In this document: positions 13,301-25,300 of the stretch, in pieces | Layout of the letters: every line of letters begins with the position of its first letter | Numbering within the stretch: position 1 is the first letter of the stretch | Assembly: GCA_917880885.1 (NCBI GenBank) | Contig: OU862920.1 | Coordinates: forward strand, 2,914,001-2,978,000 | From: Limnephilus marmoratus | Lineage: Eukaryota; Arthropoda; Insecta; Trichoptera; Limnephilidae | DNA length: 64,000 bases | Direction: 5' to 3' | Program-made: the position numbers and the translations under genes | Notes under the pieces: model-generated | What the model saw: the letters and a program-made list of their open reading frames with translations, nothing else | Databases searched by the model: none | Told to the model about the DNA's origin: nothing

Positions 13301-16300
13301 TACTACTTTTTCCTATGGAGGAAACGGTGACCGGACAATTGATCCCCCGAAATGGTATTTACTATAAAATTACATTTTTTTGTTCATTCTTTACCAATTT
13401 CAAAAGTAAAATCAATTACAAAAATACACCTAATAATAAGTTGGATTGAATATCAAACTAATTTATACACAATGTACAGCACTGGTATACACAGCATATA
13501 GAGAAGTAGATCTTTTCTTGATGTATTTGAATGAAAATATGTTTGTTATTCGGCGGTACATCCTGTCTGCACAACCCTTCGGGGTCACTAAGTTATATTT
13601 TGTTATTAGGTATACCATATTTTCTCTAAACCGACTGCACATTGCATATAAATACGCCGCGGGACCAATTGTCAGCGGATCAACTGTCGGCGAATCAATT
13701 GTCATGGAACCAGAGGAAACAAATGTATCTTATTGCGGCTCTGCCGCATTATCCGCAGTAATTATTTTATGAGGAGCGATCGTCTGTTAAGTAGATCCAA
13801 TATACAGAGAAAGAAGCGACTTGAATCGAGCCATGACAAGTGTAACAGAAGAATAGGTGTGAATGTGAATGAATCATGGATGGTGTACCAGTGTACGGGT
13901 CAATAATAGTTCCTAACAAGACAGATTATCTATTTTAAGGAACACTGGTGCACTTGGAAGGGGAAATTAACCCGTGTGCCGACGTCCGATCGAGCTGAAC
14001 CTCGCAATGCATTCTATCAATTTTTGGTAGTACTCACGCGCTCACACTTGCACACGCATTTCTCTATATCTGGCTGAAAATAGATGAATTATAGTTAAAT
14101 AAAAATCAGAGTGTGCAATTCTAACAACTACACGGTAAAAGTGAAACCTTCAGAAAACTAAAGTGGACAAGAGTGAGGAGGCAATGAAGCACCGCACAAA
14201 GAGCAGATCAATTATACCACCTTATTCTTTCGCAGGCTAAATCCTGTAGTTGTCTATTTTTAGTGTCGCTATTTTTTGTTTCATCGAGTTTAAAATCACA
14301 ACGGTGCTAAAGAAGTTTCACTTCAAAAACTCCGACAGGCGTGCGCCACGAACCATTCATTGTAAGGAAGGCAAATCTCATATACAAACGTGTAGATAAC
14401 TTTCATTCGCTTGTCCGTTTGATGGTCCGTAAAGTTCGGTTGTAGCTTGGCGACAGACGGCACGATTGCATACCATGTCTGTCTTTGTTTCTCTTATCTG
14501 AATTTTTGAAGTAAAACTTCTTTACGCACGCTTGACTTGGGGAGTAAGCTGGTGAATGCGTGACGAACGGTAGTTGAGAGAGAGATATAAGTTAGTAAAG
14601 ATAGAAAGAGAGAGAATTACATTTCGTATATTACTGTAGGGGCAAGAGAGAGAGGTGCGAGCACACATTTTCTTTGTCTCATAGCCAGTTACGTTACGTA
14701 TATCTAAGACACAGTGCAGGCCTATTGTCTGTATCACACTGTAGGAGCAAGAGAGAGCAGTGCGCACGCGCATTTTCTTTATCTCTTTCTATCACATAGA
14801 TGGAGCTAAAGAAGTTTTACTTCAGTCGTGTGGTCTAAAGCACACTTTTTGTAGAATTACACATTTTGCGGTGTGCCAAAGTTTTTAATAGTGATGATGG
14901 CATGACCTAGGCAGGGGTCGGCAGACTTTCAAGTGAGAAGGGCCAAATTGTCAATGAAAAAGGTAAACTTTTATACCAAAGAACCATAATATGCGGCATA
15001 TCATATGAGCCGCAAACGCGTACGCAAGGTGCCGAACGAGTAGGGATGCAACGATATATCGGAAAACCGATAAATATCGATAAATCGACCCCTAAAAATA
15101 TCTATTTTTATCGATATCGACGATACGCTTATATCGATATATCAATATCGAAAAACCCGCCCAAATTAAAATGCCCACAAAATCGGGTAAAATGCTATTA
15201 TTATATCTTTCTGATATTGTAAATACTCTAAAGTTAAACATTCTTGAAATATGGCAAGAGGTGCAAGGTGTATATCCCAAACTTTTTAAAGTGGCAATGA
15301 GTCATCTACCAATTGTGGCAACAAGTGTTGCTTCTTCTTCTTTCTTCTTCTTCTTTTTTCAAAGGCAGGAGTTACTATAACTCAAAGCAGAAACCGGCTA
15401 CAAGGAAGCAGACTGAAGTTACTATTTTTAAGTTCGATAGCTGGTACAAAATAATGGAATAATTTTTTTTAAATAAATTTATGAAAAAAGACATTTTATG
15501 TACCTATCCAAAATTTGTGATTATTCACATAGATAAGAATAAAAAATTACATACATACATAATCGATAAACGTTTCGTATAACTAAAACTACATTTTGAT
15601 ATGTGGACTTAACTCGATGTATGTCGATATTTTTAAAAACCTTGCATCCCTCAAGAGCCGCGGTCCGCCGACCGATGGACCTAGCCGAATCAGCGGCCCG
15701 TCTTGTGCATTAATGCTGTCCACATTACATTGCACAGTACACACTAGCACATACAATACATGTGTGTATGTCCTGCGCAATATTGACTAATAATGACTAC
15801 TTCGTAACTCGTATGAAGCGCGGCAGATCGTAAAAACGCCAAGGATCCGCCAAGATTCGGTCAAAACTACAACGATAATACAATTTTTTTTTTAAGTAAA
15901 AATTCTTTACCCACGCTCGACTTGGGGAGTAAGCTGGTGAATGCGTTACGAGAGCGTTATAAAAAGTGTGATCGGGCGAGGCGAACGGTCGGGCGAGGCG
16001 AACGGAAGTTGAGAGGGAGATATAAGTTAGTGAAGTTTTACTTCAGTCGTGTGGTCTAAAACACTCGTTTTTTTTTTTGACTGTATGAGTAAAACCTCAA
16101 ATTATAGGTAATACTTGTAACTACCTACTGTAACTACCAACATTATCTTCATTTTCTTAACGCGCATTTTATTGGCTGCAATCTTTATGAATGATTGCAA
16201 GATTCAAACCCGAACTAAATGCTATCTGGATAATTTTTGTGACATCTATTGACTTCTGCAAGGATAATTTTTTTTTTTTTCATAAAGTTAAATTTTTATT

Positions 16301-19300
16301 AAAGTTTATCATAATGTCGATGTCACCTTTAGAAATTGATGATAGATTTAAATAAATAAGTATTTTACCAAACTGTTGCTGTTACTGTCGCTCTTACTTC
16401 CCCGAATACTGAACGAAAGGGACAACTTCACATCAGGCTGATAATACCTGAATAAAATCGTCAAAATCAAGGTTTTGTTTTCCTCATTTTTCTCCTACAA
16501 AACTGGATCCACTTTTAAGATTTTTTTACTAACTGGTATAAGAAGAAATACTCCATGTCTGAACATTTTGCCTTGTTTTAAATATATTGTCAAGTTTGTA
16601 CTGCTGATGGCGTTCAAACTAGGCAATTTTTGGAATTTTGGATGGTCCTACTTCCCATAAGAAGTAACTTATCAAAAAAAGCAAAACTAGCCGACACGCT
16701 AGTGGTTAATATCTATATTATACTAGCTGACCCGACAAACGTTGTTCTGCTATATAAATTATTTCTAGTGAATATTTTGGTTGTTAAATAAAAAATAACG
16801 AATGTATTGTAAGTGTGTGGGGATGGGATCTATGGCAGAAAGGGGAATGGAGCGCCGTAGACGAAGACCGCCGATAAAACCAACTAAAGTAGGAAAATGA
16901 AATAAAGAAAATCAGTATGAATTTCGAAGAGCAATTGAGTGTACGATATTTTTATTTGTCCATCTTTAGCCAACACCAAAAAGCTCGATGGTTTGCCCAC
17001 GCGAGAAAATGATGCCGAATGAAATATCAAAATGACGCGATGCTTCTCGCGAATGTCTTGCGCATGTGTGGATCAAAGTTCGATGAGGTGGACGTAGCGC
17101 CATCTGTCATTCAACAACTTAGTATAGGTATTTTTTGATGCCTAACAAAAAAAAATACAAATAAAATTGTCAAAAAAAAATTTTTTTTTCTGGATAGGGA
17201 CACCCTAATCACCTAGCGGTATGAAATATACTTAAAGAACCTATTCTCATACCTACCAAGTATACATAAAAAAATTTGGAGGAGTGCGACCACAAGCACC
17301 GTGACACGAGATTTTTATACATATCTAAGATTTGAAATATCTGCAGTAGTGTCAAAATCCAGAGAGGAAAAGGAGTAGAGAAAGGATTCTTTGGGCATGA
17401 TGAGCGAATGGACGAAGAAATGATTGTGAGGAGAAAAGCCGGGGATGATCGAGGAAGACATAACACGAATCAAGTCAGAATAACAGAAGAAAACCCACTT
17501 AGGAATCCAACTGAAGCAAGAAGTGTGTGCCGAGACCGAGCTGCCGAGCTGCCGAGCTGCCGAGCGTGGTGGTTAGTGCGGTTAGGTATCCCAATAGAAA
17601 TGGAGAGGGACAGGAACACGTTTATTTAGTAGAGACCACATTCTCGAACCACGCCAAGAGCAAACAGGAATACTAATTTTGTAATTTTGTTTCAGAAATA
17701 CCCCTACCCCAAAGCGATTGGATTCATTGTCACAAATGAATTCTGCGAGCGATTCTCTTACTATGGAATGCGAAGTAAGAACTTTGATTTATTTTATTAT
17801 CCTGTGTTTACAGTTTGTCAAGAAAGTCTAGAAATTTTATAAAATGATTCATTACTGTTGCAACACCGATTTTGGTCGAAATTTCATTAAAATATTTTTT
17901 ACAAAACAACTTTTTTATGCATTAATTGTTATTATTTATCGTTTTTTGGTAAAATTGCGAGTTTCTTTCACTGATTTACTATCTAATAAATGGTTTCTTT
18001 GATATTTAGATACATTTCAAACACACAAAAATTAAAAAATAACTACTTCGAATATTAATCATCCAAGGAACTTGGTCTTGAATCCTTCAAGATATTGTAC
18101 CTACTATTAATTTCTCACAAATGCCTACAACGTACATACATCAATACTAAGGTTAAATACGTATTAATATTCTTTCTTTGAGGTTGATGGAATAATTTGT
18201 TGAATTTTTAATAAGAAGTGTTGTTTTCAAACACCGATCTTTTTATAAAAAAATCTTACTAATATTATAAACGCGATCGTTTGCGTGAATGCATGTCTGT
18301 TTTACACTCTTTCACGCAAAAACTACTGAATGGATTTGAATGAAACTCTACAATAATATAGCTCATATACAATTTATAAAGCTAGTTAGGAAGAGGACAC
18401 GGGAGGGGAACGGGGACGCACGGGAAAGGTGATTCGGGGAGAAACAACGTATTTCTTTGAATATGGCATTGCAACGCATGCCGGGAACCGGCTAGTAAAT
18501 AATAATTTCGATTTTTGAAAATTGAGTTTAAGACCTAAGGCTTTACTAATAAACACCTTTTGAAGTGAAATTTTCTTTAGCACCGTTGTGATTTGAAACT
18601 CGATGCAACGAAACCTCCCACAGCATCCAGATGACATAGGCCCTGAGGAAAATTATTTTCCTCAGGGCCTCCTGTGTGGAGTTAACGTAAAAAAAAAAAA
18701 TGAAAAAGCGACACCAAAAAAAATTACAGGATTTAGCCTGTGAGATAATGAGATAGAATAATCATCGGTCTCCTCTCTGTGCAATGCATCGTGGCCTCCC
18801 TACACTTGTCCACTTTAGTTTTCTGAAGGTTTCGCTTGTTTTTTTAATTTTTTTAAACTGTTAAACCAGAAGGTTTCGCTTGTTTTCGTTATTTTTTAAA
18901 CTGTTAAACAACTGGTTTGCAACCATTAATGTAACGTAACGTGTGTAAGTTGCGTAAACTTAAAATACGTTTCTTAGTAAGGAGGTAACTAGTAACTAAC
19001 GGTCGAACGAGATCTCGGTCTCGGTCTCGGTCTAGGCATTCTCTGCTACAAATTCTACCGAGAACTCTGTCTCGGTTCTCGGCGAAGAATCGCCGAGATT
19101 CTCGGCCATAACCAAGACCGTTGTAAGTATGTACGGTATAGGATGATGGAATTCAAATCTACCAATTGTGATTGGTCGGCTGGCAGCGAGGCGGGTTTTT
19201 TCACTACTTTTGTAAGCAGCCAATTGGTGAAAACGCAGAAAAATTGCTTTTTATGTGCTACAACATCATGTTGTTAAATTTTGATTATTAAAACTATTTA

Positions 19301-22300
19301 AGCCGCCGCTACCCAAATTTCTACCGATTTCTCACATGTCTCCCTTAAACATTTGAAGTTTTTAAGCTCTTAAAAAATATATGTTATTTTCGAAGATAAT
19401 ATCTAGAAGCGTTCCACGCCTAAACGCAAATTATTCACAATTCCCTCCATAGAAAAAAATCGCAAAGTATGCTCCAAAAATTATTTTAAACACGTTTGTT
19501 TAAGTTATTTTACAAGTTATTGTTGTGAAAAAATTCATAATGTTTCTTTAAATGATACTTAAGATACCTTCAACGAGATTTTTGCTCTATTTTAAATGAG
19601 TTGTGTTTTATTAAATATTTTCGGAATTTTCGAATCGATTTTATCGCTTTAAATATAAGCGCGCTCCTCTAATATTCGTAATTACATATCTCTCCATATT
19701 CTTCTTTTTGAGTGCGGACGCGGTGCCTTAAAAAAAATTATTATTATATTCCAAAATATACTATATTATGCAAAAATACCATTTTCATTTTTTTTCTCAA
19801 ATTATCTATTCTCGGTCTCGGCTCTCGGTCTCGGCCGAGATTTTAATCTACTTTCGGTCTCGGCCGAGAACGAAAAACCTGTCTCGGTCGACCCTTACTA
19901 GCAACCATACAACAGACAGATTATTGTAGTTGTCAACACAGGTATATCCTAGGGAGACAGGCATCGAAAACCCTAATGTAAACATACTTTATATAGATAA
20001 ATAAAATAAAAAGTTAGATAACAAATTGGTAGGTATCCACTGGCTCCCTGTTATTTCTTTAAAATTTTTCCTTATGCGCACATTTAATACCTAATTGATT
20101 CGATCGTTTGCACAAACTGTACGCTAGGTAGACTAGCGGATTAATGTTTTTTCCAACAATGACGTGATTTTTGCTAATTGGAAGTTTCCTAATAAATCAT
20201 CCTTATTGCGTCATAATATTATTATTAATACGAAGGGGATATGAGTTTATAACGTGTCAAGTCATTTGGGTATTTTGCTATCAACCTCATCAAATCAATC
20301 ATGATTACATGTTCTCCCATCAAATTCATATATCGACCATGTTCAAGTTTGCCCTTTTATGTAGGTGAATTGTGATAGTAGATATAAATAGTAGCAGTGA
20401 TTTTTGGCAGTGCAAACATTGCAAAATAATCATCAAGCTTGTAGAAAATAATTTATTTCTGGAAATGTCTCTAATTGGTTTATTCATTATTCAATTCGTA
20501 CTTTTTTGAAGTGAAAGTTCCTTAGCCCCGTTAGAGAGATTTGAAATTTGGATGAAACGGAAATGACGCACTACGCACACCAAGGCTCCTATGGTTGAGT
20601 TATAAAACGGAAACGACGATAGGTCTGTGCTTTGTTTTTTTACGGGTCGACGGAATATAATGCGTAAATTCACGCCTCGCCGAGCGCGTCCCATAGCGCA
20701 GCGGTATAGTGCAAATCTCGGTGGCCAGAGAAGTCCAACGGACGGAGGTTCGAATCCTACGAAATCCAAAAACATTTTTGTTTTTGTTAATCCAATCTTC
20801 AAACCACTTTAAAATAAAAAGGCAAAAGAAAGCGACATCTAGCGACTTTCTAGTTTTACATTTATCGCGTGTGAATTACACACTCCAATTATTTTATAAC
20901 ATTGGTTTTGGTCTAAATCGTTATAATGTAATTGCAGACCCAATCCTGTCTGATTATGTCTAAAAGGGATCGAAAAGAAAATTTAGTCTCTTTCAACGCT
21001 GGCAATCTTCCGAACAGGCCCTCCATTGATGTGCTTGGTGTAATCCTAAGTGACCAGCTCAGGGATGGGGGCTCCATCGAAGCCAGAGTAAAGTTAGCCT
21101 CCCAAAAACTGGGCGTAGTGTACAGGGCCCGCAGATACTTTAATAGTACACGACTGCTAACCCTGTGCAAATCACAAGTGCGCCCCACGGTTGAATTTGG
21201 CAGCCACCTCAGGTCTGCTCCAAAATACCTGAAAAATACCCTCGACTCTGTGCAGAAACGGGCGGTCCGTTTAATAGATCCTCCCATCTTAACAGACGGA
21301 TTGCACTCTTTAGAGCACAGGACTCGGGTGAGAATGCTATCCTTGTTCTACCGAAATCACAATGGAAGATGCTCCGAGGAACTAGCATCATTGATCCCTT
21401 CGGCACCGGTGCATAGTCGGGAAACACGCCAAACGAGTGCCCAATTGACATTTGTCACATGAGAACTGGTCGTTTCTTCGAATCGTTCTTGTGTTCAACA
21501 GCTCAGCTGTGGAATGATTTGCCGCCCTCTGTGTTTCCTCCTTCCTACAACATGGGTCTCTTCAAGACCAATGTTCATTTTTTCCTCTCCTCGAAAAGAC
21601 CCTCCACACAGCATCCCAGATGACATGGGCACTGAATGAAATTATTTTCCTCAGGGCCTCCTATGTGGAGTTAATGTAAAAAAAAGTCGAGAAGCCTGAT
21701 AAATGCGTTATAAACAGAATTTAGAAAGTAGGCAGTATCTTTCTCCTCAGGTGAGTTCATAAATAAAGTGGTTAGGCTCGCTCTCCAGTTCCAGTACCAG
21801 AGGTTGGGTGACAACCTCGAGAGTGAGACTCTTTAAAAAAAAAATGTATTAGAGCCAGAATCTCATTGTTAGACATATATCCACAAAATAAATGTGCTGT
21901 GAGGAAGAGATAAATATATAGCCGTTTATTAAAAGATTAAAAAAATATAAGCAGAGCTATTAATACCTCAACGGGTCTGTAGTAAGGAGTGGTAATTGGT
22001 TTTACCCAAAATATAAATGGATGGGTCTGGCCAGAGGTAGAATTTGTAGAGACGCAAAGGTAAAAATCTAAAAGTTTCTTGTTGACTCTTTCAATGCACA
22101 AAATGGACGTTAGTTTTTGTGAGGCCCAAATGACAGAATTTGACAAGTGTGTTATTTAAAAGCCTCCGTATTTGTGCTTCGTGAAACGGATATGATTTTC
22201 TAATTAGGAAGCCTAAAAGCTTGTTTGCTTTGCTTAAAAATGGTTGTTGTGTTAGTGAAAAGTTAATTTATAAATTTTGTAAATAAACCCTAGATCCTAG

Positions 22301-25300
22301 ATCTTTGATTTGGTTCAGGCACTGGAAAATAATTTCGTTAAAATTATATTTTAATACGCACAGATTCTTCAACACGAGACGATGGCGATGTTGCGCTTGG
22401 GTGAACGCAGTCGATGTCACATTGAAAAATAACGACGACGAGAACGTTTTTATCTTTTCTTCTTCTTAATATACAAAACAAAGTCGGGTTAGTTACACCA
22501 TTTATAACTCGAGAACGGCTGGACCGATTTTTATGATCTTTGGTTTTTTGGAGTTGTCTCCACTCCGAATAGTAGAATAGCTATTAAAATATCGGAAAAT
22601 TTCATGAAAAAATATATGAGGATTCTTTTTCTCATACTTTTGCATGGAATGAATTCTCATCTTTTGAAAGAGCCGCAAGAATATTGTAACTAACTAACTA
22701 ACCATCACGCCGTTTCCTCGCAGGGGTAGGCAGAGAGGACGGACCGCCAAACATCCCAGTCTTGGCACACATTCCTTGCCTCGTTTACACTCATACAACG
22801 TCTCATATATTCTCTTCTATTATTCTGACTCTTGACATGGCCCGACTCAAGTATCTGATTCACTTGGTCGTGCCATGTCTTTCTTGGGCGTCCTCGACTT
22901 CTTCTACCATTCACATTTGCGTCATATATTCTCCTTACACTCCTTTCCTCGTTCATTCGCTCTACATGCCCAAACCATCGGCGCGTTCCTTTCTTGATCG
23001 AATATTGTGATAAGTATAATATTGAGTGAATTCCAAAAATTCAAAAACGTCAAATGTCAATGCGCTGATTGTTTTGCTTTTGTTCTTAATCATATAATGC
23101 TGCCCCAATTGCTGCCCCCCTTTCTTACACTCTGTCAACAGTCGAAAACGGGTCAAACGGTGAACGTATGTCTGCACCCCTCTAAAGGAAAAATACAATA
23201 ATGTCTTTTTCTGTGTCTTGTTCTCTTTCATATTTTCGTTTAGATTATTATTTTTATCTTCTTCAAAAAAAAATGTCTACGTAATGTTTAAGGTCGCGCA
23301 ATGTGAGTTGACCCAAACAACACATTATTAGGATTGTCTGAACGTGGATACACTTCCCCCAAGATGGTGTTCTTGCGAAACATCACTGAGAGACAACATT
23401 GCGTCGCGTTGGTGACACCGACATTAGAATATTTGCAACTTGAAGCTGTCGCTCAATTGATTGGTGAAAGAGGCTGTTAGTGATACAAATCTCATATATA
23501 ATAATTATAAAGTTGTTTTACGAAAAAAACATTTCCTGTATTTCTATTGCGCTATTAATGAACTGTATATAATATCTATATTGTAATTTGTAATTTTTAG
23601 CAGGTAATGTTCCCATAGACAGTAGATACACGTCTGAATTAAATATATCATTGCATAGAACTCGCTCATTCATTCACGGACACAAATTCGTGATAATAGA
23701 ATTTATATTATCTTGTCATGGGAAATCCCATTTTTTACCATTCGCAACACAGGTACATATTCCTATATCAATTGATATCGATACAATGTCGATTAAACCA
23801 CTGATTGTTTACAAATCGACCACGACCTCGACCAACTTTAAAAATTAAATTGAATTCGTGGGAATTATTATGTGTCGAATGTCTAATGTTCTTTATTGTT
23901 TTACAGTAAATTAAAAAAAAATGTTACCATCTACATTTTTACTCGAAATAAACTCAGAAATCACTGATTAAAGTTTGTGGGGTTCACTCTGGTTCACCAT
24001 GTATAATATGATTGTGATCATGTTGTATAATTTGCGTAGATACTTAATAAATAAATAAAAATATTATTAATGTAAAATATATATGCGCATGTATGAGAGA
24101 CAAAATTTAAAGTGAGGTAATAATTTTTTTAAATATTTTTTTCTTGCAGCAATCTTGGTTATCTACCTCAAGGATAAAATGGGCTTCGACGAGGATGACT
24201 CTATCGTTATTTACCATGTCTTCACCATGTTCGTCTACTTCTTTCCTGTATTCGGTGCCATAATAGCAGACAGTTGGCTTGGCCGATTTAAGTAAGGTTT
24301 ATTTTAATTAATATTTATAAATTTAATTTAGCTGTACATTTTTGTAATCTGCCTCGCTTCTATATTATACGATGTATGTATTGTAAGTACTCAGCCTTAC
24401 ACCAAATCACCTCGTTCATAAGGCAGGACTACCGAATCAAATCGTCATCTTAACCTGTACGAGTATATGAACCTCAAAACAACGTTCAACAAAGCCCTTT
24501 AAAAGGTTTTAATAAATTAAAAACAAGATATTTGGAGGATCTCTATAGGTAATCTCGTAAGAGGCCCATTTTATTCGGTGACTCGGCTTTGTGATCTTGT
24601 CCCTACCTTGTGATCTAGTCCCGGCCTTGTGATCTAGTCCCAGCCTTGTAATCTCTTCCCGGCCTTGTAATCTTGTCCCGGCCTTGTAATCTTGTCCCAG
24701 CCTTGTAATCTTGTCCCGGCCTTGTGATCTTGTCCCGGCCTTGTAATCTTGTCCCGGCCTTTGATCTAGTCCCGGCCTCGTAATCTAGTCCCGGCCTTGT
24801 GATTTTGTACCGGCCTTATGAGCTAGTCCCAGCCTTGTAATCTCTTCCCGGCCCTGTAAATCTTGTCCGGGCCTTGTGATCTTGTCCCGGCCTTGTGATC
24901 TAGTCCCGGCCTTGCAATCTTATCCCGGCCTTGTGATCCTGTACCGGCCTTGCAATCTTGTCCGGGGCTTGTGCGCTAGTCCCGGCTTTGTAATCTTGTC
25001 CCGGCCTTGTAATCTTGTCCCGGCCTTGCAATCTTATCCCGGCCTTGTGATCCTGTACCGGCCTTGCAATCTTGTCCGGGGCTTGTGCGCTAGTCCCGGC
25101 TTTGTAATCTTGTCCCGGCCTTATAATCTTGTCCCGGCCTTGTAATCTTGTCCCGGCCTTGTGATCTTGTCCCGGCCTTGTAATCTCGTCCCGGCCTTGT
25201 GATCTAGTCCCGGCCTTGCAATCTTATCCCGACCTTGTGATCCTGTACCGGCCTTGTAATCTTGTCCGGGTCTTGTGCGCTAGTCCCGGCTTTGTAATCT

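Noticed and set aside
15042..15651. Cluster of DREF/BEAF-type ATCGATA regulatory sites
   Set aside because: The words lie at the ends of a hAT element and are better read as subterminal transposase-binding repeats.
20932..21462. Host gene of 176 codons
   Set aside because: The residues are a LINE reverse transcriptase C-terminus, followed by a frameshift and a LINE 3' UTR.
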